Shown: in pieces, positions 56,485 to 64,000 of the stretch
How the letters are laid out: the number at the start of each line of letters is the position of its first letter
How positions within the stretch are numbered: the first letter of the stretch is position 1
NCBI GenBank assembly: GCA_937901895.1
Contig: CALGTD010000138.1
Span: forward strand, 1-64,000
DNA from: an uncultured Spartobacteria bacterium
GTDB lineage: Bacteria; Verrucomicrobiota; Verrucomicrobiia; Chthoniobacterales; JAATET01
Direction of reading: 5' to 3'
DNA: 64,000 nt
Notes under the pieces: generated by a model
Seen by the model: only the letters and a program-made list of their open reading frames with translations
The model's database searches: none
What the model was told of the DNA's origin: nothing
Position numbers and translations under genes: made by a program

Positions 56485-58073
56485 TGCCGCTTTTTTTCGC
56501 CCAGGCAGATCCCCCGGCGCAAACCGACCGGGTCGCGCTATTCATGTTCCTGGCGTTCGTCGCGGCGACGCTGGTGATCACGTATTTCAGTGCGCGTAAA
56601 TCGAAGGGCTCGAGCGCGTATTTCGCGGCGGGCCGGCGCATCACCGGATGGCAGAACGGCCTGGCCGTCGCGGGCGACTATATGAGCGCGGCGAGCTTTC
56701 TCGGCATCGCGGGCATGATCGCACTGAATGGCTACGACGGCTTCATGTATTCCGTAGGGTTTCTTGTCGCCTATCTCACGGTGCTCTTCATCGTCGCGGA
56801 GCCGCTCCGCAACGCGGGCAAATACACGATGGCGGACCTTCTCGCATATCGGCTGAAACCCCGGCCGGTTCGCGCGATGGCCTCGCTGAGCACGCTTACG
56901 GTTTCGATCTTCTACATGATCGCGCAGATGGTGGGCGCGGGAGCTCTCGTGAAGCTTCTGCTTCCCGCCATCAGCTACGAGCAGGCGGTGATCGGAGTCG
57001 GTGTGCTGATGGTCGTCTACGTCGTGTTTGGCGGAATGATCGCCACGACCTGGGTGCAGATCATCAAGGCAGTGCTTCTCATGAGCGGCAGCATCTTCCT
57101 GAGCATCCTCGTGATGGCGAAGTTCGACTTCAGCGTGATGAAGTTCTTCGATTCGCTGACCGCGATTTCATCGACCGCCGCGGATGGCACTGAGGTAACG
57201 CGCAACTTCCTCACGCCCGGCTTGCTCTTCAAGAACCCGTGGGACCAGATCTCGCTCGGGCTTGCGCTCGTGTTCGGCACGGCGGGCCTGCCGCACATCC
57301 TGATCCGCTTCTACACGGTTCCCGACGCGCGCACGGCGCGGTCGAGCGTCGTGTGGGCGATGGTGATCATCGGCCTGTTCTACATCATGACGACGTTCTT
57401 CGGGTTCGGCGCTGCGAGCCTGCTCGGGCCGGACTTCATCAACGCCCATGGCGGGACAAACATGGCGGCCCCGGAACTTGCGCGCGCACTGGGCGGCAAC
57501 ATTTTCTTTGCGTTCATCAGCGCGGTGGCATTTGCGACGATCCTTGCCGTCGTCGCCGGACTCACGATCAGCGCGAGCACGAGCTTTGCGCACGATTTTT
57601 TCACGAACGTCATTCATCACGGTCGAGAACACCGGCCTGGCGAGGAGGTGCGTGTCGCGCGCATCACCGCGTTTGTTGTTGGTGCGCTCTCGATTGGAAT
57701 TGCGATCATCCTCGGGCCGACGGTGAACGTTGCCTTCCTTGTCGGACTGGCCTTCGCCGTGGCGGCCAGTGCGAATCTTCCCGCGATCGTGCTGTCGATT
57801 TTCTGGAAGCGCTTCAACACGACCGGTGCGGTGTGCGGCCTTGGGGTCGGACTGGTCTCGAGCATAGCGCTCATTCTGGTCAGTCCCGACTTCATGAAGG
57901 AGAATCCGATCTTTCCGCTGAAGAATCCGGCGCTGCTCAGCATGCCGCTGGGCTTTCTCGGTGCGATCCTAGGCACGCTCTTTACCCACGAGCCTTCGTC
58001 GGAGGACAAGTTCACCGAACTCGAAGTCCGCGCGAACACCGGGCTTGGCGCGGAGAAGGCGACGGAACATTGA
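56481..58073 (+). CDS. actP: Sodium:solute symporter, acetate/carboxylate type (ActP-like)
   Basis: A 530-residue SSS-family permease with about 13 membrane helices. Characteristic segments are DYMSAASFLGIAGMIALNGYDG, ATTWVQIIKAVLL and TAGLPHILIRFYTVPDA, plus the sodium-site region VAFATILAVVAGLTISAST. The paired DUF485 gene upstream favours acetate or a related short carboxylate as substrate. No acetyl-CoA synthetase gene is adjacent. Two ATG codons are adjacent (56481 and 56484); the first overlaps the upstream stop. Confidence 0.93.
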   Translation: MMPLFFAQADPPAQTDRVALFMFLAFVAATLVITYFSARKSKGSSAYFAAGRRITGWQNGLAVAGDYMSAASFLGIAGMIALNGYDGFMYSVGFLVAYLTVLFIVAEPLRNAGKYTMADLLAYRLKPRPVRAMASLSTLTVSIFYMIAQMVGAGALVKLLLPAISYEQAVIGVGVLMVVYVVFGGMIATTWVQIIKAVLLMSGSIFLSILVMAKFDFSVMKFFDSLTAISSTAADGTEVTRNFLTPGLLFKNPWDQISLGLALVFGTAGLPHILIRFYTVPDARTARSSVVWAMVIIGLFYIMTTFFGFGAASLLGPDFINAHGGTNMAAPELARALGGNIFFAFISAVAFATILAVVAGLTISASTSFAHDFFTNVIHHGREHRPGEEVRVARITAFVVGALSIGIAIILGPTVNVAFLVGLAFAVAASANLPAIVLSIFWKRFNTTGAVCGLGVGLVSSIALILVSPDFMKENPIFPLKNPALLSMPLGFLGAILGTLFTHEPSSEDKFTELEVRANTGLGAEKATEH

Positions 58074-58132
58074 GACGTCGTTCGCGGGTTCGACCGCTCG
58101 ACATTTTAGCGCGTCGGGATCACAGTCCGGGC

Positions 58133-59059
58133 ATGCGCGGATGGGTTTCAATTGCCGTCCTGTTGTTGGTGGTCTTCTTGAAAGACGCTCCTGCGGCGAC
58201 GGTTACCGCCGCGGAAGCGCGATCGATGGCAGGTCGCGAGGCCTCCGTGCGGGGAACCGTTACGCAACTGGGGCAGATTCCCGCCGGCACCGGACCGTTG
58301 GTGCTCGAACTCGACGGCGAGCCGCGTGCGACGGTGTTTCGAGTCATCATTCCAGCGAATCTGCTGTCCGCTTTTGGCGAGAGTCCGCGGCAGCGGTTTC
58401 GCGATCGGGAGATTACGGTTACCGGGCAGATCGCGCTGTATCGAAATGTCCCGCAGATCGTCGTGACCGACGCCGCGCAAGTTCGGATCGGCGACGAGCC
58501 GAAGGAAGCGTCGGAGGATGACGCTGACGAGAAAAGTGCTGAGGATGAAGGGCGCAAGGCTCGCAAGAAGTCGGAGCAATCCTCCTCGACTCGCACGCAG
58601 GAAAATCTGCTGAAGAACGCGGATTTTTCGAACGGTGCGAAGCATTGGAAACTGCCGAAGGCGGCGGAGGTTGCCGACGGAGTGCTGCGCATCCGTCTTG
58701 ATCCGAAAAAATCCGTGCTGGTGCAGCAGACGTTTTCCGGCATCCCGCAGGACGCGATCCAGTTTCAGGCGGTCTTCCGGGCGCAGCTTGCGGAGGGTTC
58801 TTCGTTGTCCAAGCCGCTGATGCTGCGACTCGGGCCGAGCATTTCCGAATCAAGCTACCTTGCGCGTCCGGTGAAATCCAGTCCCGGCGAATGGACGCAG
58901 ATCAAGTGGACCCGCACCGCGGACCTCAAGGGCCATTCGACAATGACGTTTTTCATTGAAGTCGGCCCCGGCGAGGGTGAGCTCCTGATCGACGACGTGG
59001 TCCTCTTTGCCCATCCTGATTGGAAGGACAAGAAGACATGGAAGCCGTCCGACGGATGA
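58133..59059 (+). CDS. Secreted protein with OB-like and carbohydrate-binding-like domains
   Basis: A 308-residue exported protein. A signal peptide (about residues 1-21, ending APAA) is followed by an OB-fold-like segment (EASVRGTVTQLGQI; REITVTGQIALYRNVPQIVV, about 30-120). A highly charged K/E/S linker (about 123-155) and a beta-sandwich beginning NLLKNADFSNGAKHWKL, of the CBM4/9-like type, end with GEGELLIDDVVLF. The domain calls are by pattern, and binding partners are unknown. It follows actP by 59 bases, perhaps as a separate unit. It converges with the next gene across 24 bases. Confidence 0.78.
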   Translation: MRGWVSIAVLLLVVFLKDAPAATVTAAEARSMAGREASVRGTVTQLGQIPAGTGPLVLELDGEPRATVFRVIIPANLLSAFGESPRQRFRDREITVTGQIALYRNVPQIVVTDAAQVRIGDEPKEASEDDADEKSAEDEGRKARKKSEQSSSTRTQENLLKNADFSNGAKHWKLPKAAEVADGVLRIRLDPKKSVLVQQTFSGIPQDAIQFQAVFRAQLAEGSSLSKPLMLRLGPSISESSYLARPVKSSPGEWTQIKWTRTADLKGHSTMTFFIEVGPGEGELLIDDVVLFAHPDWKDKKTWKPSDG

Positions 59060-59083
59060 CTTTTGGAGCCGCTTTCGGCACGC

Positions 59084-59443
59084 TCAAAGTTTGAGCATTT
59101 TCACGAGAGTGGAAGGCAGACCCTCCGGCACTTTCACGCGCGGCGGGTTGTCTGCCAGCATCTGCGCGGCGAGCATTTCGAGCCAGGGGCGTGAACACTC
59201 CACCTTCGTCGGAACGAAGGTGAGGGCGCCGTCCTGTTCCTCCAGGCGATAGGCGACCTTCGCTTCGATCGGCTGCGTTTCTCCGGCCAGATCGGCGGAG
59301 ACTTCGATGGTGTGGGATTCGGAATCGATGCGGAGCGTCGTCATGTGGCCGAGGGATTTGAAGTGGTGATTCAGGTAGGCGCGGGCCGCTCGCGAAACTG
59401 CGAGATCCTTGAGAAACGTGAGAGTGCCCATTGCCGACACCAT
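59084..59443 (-). CDS. Conserved hypothetical protein, about 119 residues
   Basis: A small cytoplasmic protein with no membrane segment. An N-terminal helix (FLKDLAVSRAARAYLNHHF) is followed by strands (MTTLRIDSESHTIEVSADL; PIEAKVAYRLEE) and a C-terminal helix region (RPWLEMLAAQML). No family is recognised. ATG 59443 or 59431 may be the start; neither has a clear ribosome-binding site. It follows the PhnB-like gene by 59 bases on the same strand. Confidence 0.65.
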   Translation of the reverse strand: MVSAMGTLTFLKDLAVSRAARAYLNHHFKSLGHMTTLRIDSESHTIEVSADLAGETQPIEAKVAYRLEEQDGALTFVPTKVECSRPWLEMLAAQMLADNPPRVKVPEGLPSTLVKMLKL

Positions 59444-59502
59444 CGCATGCGATGCCGGTATCCGTCCCGCGTTCCGTGCAGATTTTTCCAGTCTTCGTCG
59501 GA

Positions 59503-59988
59503 TCAGCCGCGGCGTGCGGCGTCGATCGCGGCGACGTCGATTTTCCCCATCGTCATCATGGCCTCGAATGCGCGCTTCGCCTCCGCTCCGCCTGCGGCCA
59601 TCGCCTCGGTGAGCGTGCGTGGCGTGATCTGCCACGAGATGCCCCAGCGGTCCTGACACCATCCGCATTCGCTGGCCTCGCCGCCGTTGCCGACGATCGC
59701 GTCCCAATAGCGATCCGTCTCCTCCTGCGTGTCGGTCGCGATCTGGAAGGAGAAGGCAATGTTGTGCGTGATGCCGGGGCCGCCGTTCAGTCCGATGCAG
59801 GGGATTCCGCATACGGTGAATTCGACGACCAGCACGTCACCCTCCTTGCCGGAGGGATAGTCCGAGGGCGCGCGATGCACGGCTCCGACCTCGCTGTCCG
59901 GGAAGACCGACGCATAGAAGCGCGCGGCCTCCTCCGCATCTTTGTCGAACCATAGGCAGACCGTATTCTTGGGAGCAGGATTTCTCAT
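59503..59988 (-). CDS. VOC-superfamily protein (PhnB/3-demethylubiquinone methyltransferase-like fold)
   Basis: A 161-residue protein of the PhnB-like VOC group. It begins NTVCLWFDKDAEEAARFYASVFPDS and continues with FTVCGIPCIGLNGGP, ETDRYWDAIVGNGGEASECGW and DRWGISWQITPR. These match the glyoxalase-fold family often misnamed 3-demethylubiquinone-9 3-methyltransferase. Enzymatic role unknown. The start ATG at 59988 is clean and divergent from the ELW-repeat gene. Confidence 0.9.
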   Translation of the reverse strand: MRNPAPKNTVCLWFDKDAEEAARFYASVFPDSEVGAVHRAPSDYPSGKEGDVLVVEFTVCGIPCIGLNGGPGITHNIAFSFQIATDTQEETDRYWDAIVGNGGEASECGWCQDRWGISWQITPRTLTEAMAAGGAEAKRAFEAMMTMGKIDVAAIDAARRG

Positions 59989-60113
59989 GGCAGGTATTCG
60001 TTTTTCAAAGACTCGACGAACGGGTCGCCGTCTTTCGGACAGGAATCTCTTGAGATGCTGCTGTCGTGGTTGGGATGGGTTGACTTTTGCAAATCCGTTG
60101 CGACGGTTGCCTC

Positions 60114-61815
60114 ATGAATATCCGGCGCCTGTCCAGTTACGTGTCTTTTCATTGGGCCCTTGTCGTCGGCTTTTCTGTCGGGTTGCCGGAAGTGACGGCG
60201 CAGGAGAAGCGCTGGAAGGTCGAACTCGTGCGGGATATCGCGCCGGGGAGCGACGGATCGTCCCCGAGGAATTTACAAACTGCGGGCGGAATCGTCTATT
60301 TTACGGCAAACGATGGGGTGACCGGCCGGGGTTGTGGCGCACCAACGGCACGCCCGGAGGCACGGTGCCGGTCGCGGATATCCTACCCGGCCCGTTGACG
60401 GCATTCCCGGGGCCAAACAGCTTCGGCTCCTTGAATGGGCTGCTGGTTTTTCGGGCGTATGAGAACAATGGCGGGGCAGAGCTCTGGCGTTCGGAAGGCC
60501 TGGCCGCCAATACCGCTCGGATTTTCGATTTGAATCCCGGCGCCAGTGGTTCCAACCCTTTCGGTCTTGTGGAGATCGACGGGGCGCTCATGTTCGATGC
60601 CGAAATCCCCGCGACCGGCGCGGAACTTTATCGCACCGATGGCACGGCAGCGGGGACTTCCCTGGTGATGGACATCTGGCCGGGGGCGTCCGGTTCTTCG
60701 CCAGCGTCCTTTCAGCGGGCGGGCAATGCCGTGTTCTTTTCCGCGGAACGGCCGGCCGAGGGGCGGGAGCTTTGGCGCACGCTGGGCACCTTCCTCACGA
60801 CGACTCTCGTGAGAGATATCCAACCGGGGGCCAATTCCTCCAACATTACGTTGATGACGCCCGTGGGCGATCGGGTGTTTTTTCCGCCACCGATGGAGCG
60901 ACGGGCACCGAAGTCTGGGTGAGCGATGGGACCTTCGCGGGAACCACCGTCACGCTGGACATCAATCCCGGGGCGGCGGGATCCTCCCCCTCCAATTTTG
61001 TCGGCATCGGGAACCGGCTGTTCTTCTCCGCGGCCATCCCCGCCACCGGTCGGGAGCCCTGGTGCAGTGACGGCACGCCCGCGGGAACGGTGATGCTCGG
61101 CGATCTCAATCCCGGGGGAGATTCCTTCCCGGCTTTCTTCGTCGGGCTGAATGGGATGGTTCTTTTTTCCGCATTCACGCCGGCGCAGGGAACGGAACTC
61201 TGGCGCACCGATGGCACACCGGCGGGCACATCATTGTTCGTGGAAATCCGCCCGGGCCCGCTGGGATCGTCCCCCCGGCCTCTCGGCGTCATCGGAAACG
61301 AACTTCTTTTCGCCGCCGCCGATGACTCCCACGGCTACGAGATCTGGGCCACGGACGGAACCGTCGCCGGCACCCGCCTCGTGAAGGATATCAATCCCGG
61401 GTCCGTTAGCAGCATTGGAACGGTTGTCTCCCACGTCGCGCCGGATGGATCGCTCCTCTTCGAGGCGATTACGCCCGCCACCGGCAGCGAACTCTATCGG
61501 GCCTCCCTCGATACCACGAGACCCCGGCTGCGCGGAGTGAAGAAGCGGCGGGCGACCGAGGCCCTCCGGATCCGGCTCAAAGGCCGTGTAACGGACGATC
61601 TCTACGCCGGGCGGGTGGAATACCGTCTGAAACGTCCCGGAGCCGGAACCACGAAATGGCGGAAGACGAAACTGCGCGGCAAGGGGCCGGAGGAGAAACG
61701 CTGGGTGTTGCGCCTCGCACTGCGTGAACCCGGCGCCCATGTCGTCCGCCTGCGTGCCGTGGATGGCAACGGCAACGTCAGCAAGCGCAAGAGGGCGCGT
61801 ATCACCCGGATCTAG
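60114..61815 (+). pseudogene. Secreted ELWxxDGTxxGT repeat protein, interrupted by two single-base frameshifts
   Basis: Read as one gene it would give about 567 residues: a signal peptide, about nine ELWRTDGTPAGT-type repeats about 46 residues apart, and a basic C-terminal beta domain (VKKRRATEALRIRL; AVDGNGNVSKRKR). Reading starts at ATG 60114 and shifts near 60330, where one base is missing before TTGTGG (adding one restores G-R-[EG]-L-W-R). It shifts again at the T6 run 60878-60883, where a seventh T restores F-F-S-A-T-D-G. The total length 1702 is two short of a codon multiple, as expected. Both sites are short homopolymer-like, so sequencing error, true decay or slippage are all possible. 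The repeat family is usually found in exported, surface-related proteins. Confidence 0.85.
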
Positions 61816-61816
61816 C

Positions 61817-62758
61817 TCACGCGTTGCGGGCCGTCGCAGGACGTCTCCTGCGCGCGGCGCCCATGGCCAGCACACCGGCCGCCGCCAGCAGCGCCACGGT
61901 TTCCGGCTCCGGCACCACCGAGGCGATCGCAGCATCGCCGAAATTCTCCGTGCCCACGTAGCCGCGCAGGGCCATCGTTCCCGTCGTGGCGTCGCCGACG
62001 ATCTGGCCGGTGAGATTCGTGAGCACGCCGTCGACGAGCACATTGAAAAGCACGTTGCCCTCCGGCGTCACGGACCCGATGTGCGTGAACGCATCGCCAT
62101 CCGCTGCGAGGCCCGTGCCCCAGAAATAGCCGTTGCGATAACCGGTTACGGAAAACTGCGCGGGGTCCGCGGTTCCGAAAACTCCCGGCGCCGCCAGATT
62201 CCATATCGTGCCGTCCATCCATGCCCATTCCGTCGAGAGCAGCGTCCCTTCGTCCCAGTCCGTCGGCGGCGTGAACGGCCCGTCCGGCACCTGCGCCATG
62301 TAGGCCCAATGCGTCACGTAAGCCGACCCGGTCCCCGTCAGCATCTGCATCTCCATGAATCGCCCCCCAACGAAGTTTCGCACCTGCCCGATGCCCACGG
62401 TCACCGGTCCGCCCGCCGACTCCCCGTTCGGAGTGAAGACGATGCGCACCTGCCCCTCCGGAGTGACGATGCCGCTCATCGATGAGGTCGAGACGGTATC
62501 CTGGCCGAGAATCGTCAACGTCGCCGAGCTTTCGCCGGTGAACGTCCCGCCCGAGGCGCTGGTGATGTTCCACAGCGTCTGATCGCCGATCGGAATCGGC
62601 GTCGAGAGATCCGACCCCGGTGTGAGGTAGGCGAGCAGATTGGCCGCCGGCACATACCACTGCGTATCCGCCAGCCAGTCGGACGGCGACTCCGCTCGTG
62701 CCGTTGACCATCCGACCATTCCCGCCGCCAGCACCGCAAGGAATCCGTGCTTTCGCAT
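61817..62758 (-). CDS. PEP-CTERM sorting-domain protein
   Basis: A 313-residue exported protein. A signal peptide (MRKHGFLAVLAAGMVGWST, cleavage near ARA-E) is followed by a beta-rich, Gly/Thr-rich domain and a C-terminal PEP-CTERM tripartite tail: VPEPETV, a hydrophobic helix (ALLAAAGVLAMGA) and an Arg cluster. Such tails are sorted by an exosortase, usually in organisms with exopolysaccharide; no exosortase gene is in the window. ATG 62758 gives the signal peptide; the frame is open upstream through the repeat region. It converges with the ELW-repeat gene, with one base between stops. Confidence 0.9.
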   Translation of the reverse strand: MRKHGFLAVLAAGMVGWSTARAESPSDWLADTQWYVPAANLLAYLTPGSDLSTPIPIGDQTLWNITSASGGTFTGESSATLTILGQDTVSTSSMSGIVTPEGQVRIVFTPNGESAGGPVTVGIGQVRNFVGGRFMEMQMLTGTGSAYVTHWAYMAQVPDGPFTPPTDWDEGTLLSTEWAWMDGTIWNLAAPGVFGTADPAQFSVTGYRNGYFWGTGLAADGDAFTHIGSVTPEGNVLFNVLVDGVLTNLTGQIVGDATTGTMALRGYVGTENFGDAAIASVVPEPETVALLAAAGVLAMGAARRRRPATARNA

Positions 62759-62860
62759 GACTACAGCCTTCCAGAATCCGTGAAGTCGAGCCATTCCAAA
62801 GCACCGGCATTGGCGTGTAGTTTTACGCCTGCAACCGAAGCGATGAAGCTGCTCGAGGCA

Positions 62861-62912
62861 TCCCGGTTTCCAGAGGCGATGTCCCGGTTTCGCAGAGAGG
62901 CGTCCCGGTTTC
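62861..62912. repeat. Three direct repeats of TCCCGGTTTC at 21-bp spacing
   Basis: The 10-base core is identical at 62861-62870, 62882-62891 and 62903-62912, exactly 21 bases apart. Flanks alternate GAGGC(A/G) and GCGATG. The array begins about 100 bases upstream of the PEP-CTERM start codon. Two helical turns between copies places them on one DNA face, so a protein-binding array is likely. Confidence 0.7.
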
Positions 62913-63055
62913 CTGGAGCGATGGCTTGGATCCAAGAGATGACGGCCGGTTTGCGGGGGTGACATTGCGCGGGACGCGCTCCTCCGTTTGTGGCTGCCGC
63001 GGCCCGGAGGTCCGTGACCTGCTCCAAGAGCGTCTGAGGCGGTCAGCGGGAGGTG

Positions 63056-63090
63056 GAAATAAAAAGGGCCCCGCTTGCGCGAGGCCCTTT
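63056..63090 (-). terminator. Intrinsic terminator of the GH92 gene
   Basis: On the minus strand a 12-bp stem (63079-63090 with 63063-63074, one G-T pair) with a GCAA loop is followed by TTTTTATTT. It lies 18 bases after the GH92 stop codon. Confidence 0.9.
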
Positions 63091-63107
63091 CGGAAGAGGA
63101 ATCCGGC

Positions 63108-64000
63108 TTATTTCTGCGGGAAGGCCGGGTCTTTGATCTTCGCCGTTTCGGGGTCGATCGTGAGATCCACGTATTCCGAGAGCGACTGCGGCAGCTGGTC
63201 GGGCCGCCACGGTTCGGTGCGGATCGCCGGCTCGCGGCTCATCGTGAAGTCGAGCGTGGCGCCTTCCATGAGCGTCTTGTAGGGAATCGCGAGCTTGTCG
63301 TAGGGCTTGCCGTTCACCGTGAGCGACTCGACGAACACCTTGCCCGGCGCGTTGTCGGGCGCATTGATCGTGAGGTGCTTTCCGCCGGGGAGCTGGATGA
63401 CGGCCTTGCGGACCATCGGCGAGCCGATGACGAATTCGTCGCGGCCCGGGCACAGCGGGTAGAGGCCGATCGCGCTGAGGATATACCAGGCGGACATCTC
63501 GCCGTTGTCCTCGTCGCCGCCGAATCCCTCGGGGCTGTAGGCCTCGTCCATCACGCGGCGCACCCAATATTGGGTCTTCCACGGATAGCCGGCCGCCACG
63601 TAGAGGTAGGGCACGTGGTGCACGGTCTGGTTGCTGTGCGCGTATTGGCCGAAGGGGAGGCGCGCCATTTCCACCATCTCGTGGATCACGCTGTTGTAGC
63701 CGTCGGGGCCGGTGTGGTAGGTGCCGGGCTTGGCGAACATTTCGTCGAGCTTGTCCACGAAGTTCTTCGGGCCGCCCATGAGGTTGATGAGGCCGGCCGG
63801 GTCGTGCTGAACGGACCACGTGCTCTGCCAGGGGCCGCCTTCGACGTAGGGGCCGCCCCATGCAAATTCGTCGAAGGGCTCCTTGAAGCCGCCTTCCTTG
63901 AGCCGGCCGCGCATGAAGTTGGTCTCCTTGTCGAAGTTGTTCTGGTAGTTGAGCGCGCGCTTCTCGAACTTCTCGACCAGCTCGTCCTCGCCGAGGACGC
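63108..64000 (-). CDS. Glycoside hydrolase family 92 alpha-mannosidase, C-terminal part (runs off window)
   Basis: The visible 297 residues are the C-terminal catalytic and beta-sandwich part of a GH92 exo-alpha-mannosidase; the gene is open at base 64000, so the N-terminus is outside. Family motifs are GPYVEGGPWQSTW, HSNQTVHHVPYLY, the acid/base region GGDEDNGEMSAWYILSAIGLYP and LPGGKHLTINA. These calcium-dependent enzymes cut alpha-mannose from glycans and are usually exported. An in-frame ATG at 63912 is internal. The gene has its own terminator and lies upstream of the PEP-CTERM gene on the same strand. Confidence 0.93.
   Translation of the reverse strand, partial: VLGEDELVEKFEKRALNYQNNFDKETNFMRGRLKEGGFKEPFDEFAWGGPYVEGGPWQSTWSVQHDPAGLINLMGGPKNFVDKLDEMFAKPGTYHTGPDGYNSVIHEMVEMARLPFGQYAHSNQTVHHVPYLYVAAGYPWKTQYWVRRVMDEAYSPEGFGGDEDNGEMSAWYILSAIGLYPLCPGRDEFVIGSPMVRKAVIQLPGGKHLTINAPDNAPGKVFVESLTVNGKPYDKLAIPYKTLMEGATLDFTMSREPAIRTEPWRPDQLPQSLSEYVDLTIDPETAKIKDPAFPQK

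Noticed and set aside
59942..60922. Middle segment of the ELW-repeat region as a separate gene from its own upstream start
   Set aside because: Its first part (before about 60330) has no repeat and no signal peptide, whereas the neighbouring frame has both; one frameshifted gene explains the data better.

Overview
The window is a GC-rich bacterial chromosome segment, roughly 60-65 % G+C by eye. It is dense with genes, and I see no tRNA, rRNA, CRISPR array, insertion sequence or prophage. The gene mix suggests a free-living Verrucomicrobiota-like (PVC group) bacterium: a PEP-CTERM protein with a VPEP motif, an H-X9-DG pseudopilin-like protein, an ELWxxDGTxxGT repeat protein, a GH92 alpha-mannosidase, osmoregulated glucan genes (opgG/opgH) and a hybrid PAS/GAF sensor kinase. 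The assignment is an inference from gene content; no 16S or other marker is present.

Layout. 1-3955: the 3' part of opgG, a small tail-anchored protein and opgH, translationally coupled. 3962-17741: envelope and housekeeping genes (lipoprotein, DUF255 protein, TlpA-like thioredoxin, L,D-transpeptidase, a class A PBP with a degenerate transpeptidase site, a CbiX chelatase, dCTP deaminase, a hybrid histidine kinase, a DUF151 nuclease-like protein, gamma carbonic anhydrase, HU, a membrane protein). 17847-23699: malate dehydrogenase, DUF423 and YjbQ on the plus strand, then a minus-strand ABC exporter / nucleotidase-like lipoprotein / H-X9-DG set. 23844-26325: a nitrogen module, PII - amt - PII, with two strong terminators.

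26397-35774: a seven-gene minus-strand run, purA - uppS - sigma-54 activator - class IV aminotransferase - mfd - surA - pdxA, with several overlapping starts and stops. 35876-41703: DUF983, a LAB_N membrane protein, a GT4 glycosyltransferase, a secreted basic protein, an AsnB-type amidotransferase and a GT2 glycosyltransferase; these look like surface-glycan functions. 42313-49098: a complete F-type ATP synthase operon (atpB-E-F-H-A-G-D-C) preceded by a perfect CRP-type palindrome. 49151-54421: a putative DR2241-type Fe-S protein, an amidohydrolase, and an AaeXAB-like aromatic-acid efflux set (FUSC protein divergent from a small membrane protein and an HlyD protein). 54454-64000: a polytopic membrane protein, a DUF485/ActP-type solute:sodium symporter pair, secreted proteins, a frameshifted ELW-repeat gene, a PEP-CTERM protein with a 21-bp phased repeat upstream, and the 3' part of a GH92 glycosidase.

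Most noteworthy. The class A PBP keeps its glycosyltransferase motifs but has TxxT for SxxK and GxN for SxN. The sigma-54 activator carries Glu at the receiver phosphorylation site. A perfect TGTGA-N6-TCACA palindrome lies upstream of the ATP synthase operon. Strong intercistronic hairpins sit inside that operon. The ELW-repeat gene needs two single-base corrections to be read. A 10-bp motif is repeated three times at exactly 21-bp spacing upstream of the PEP-CTERM gene.
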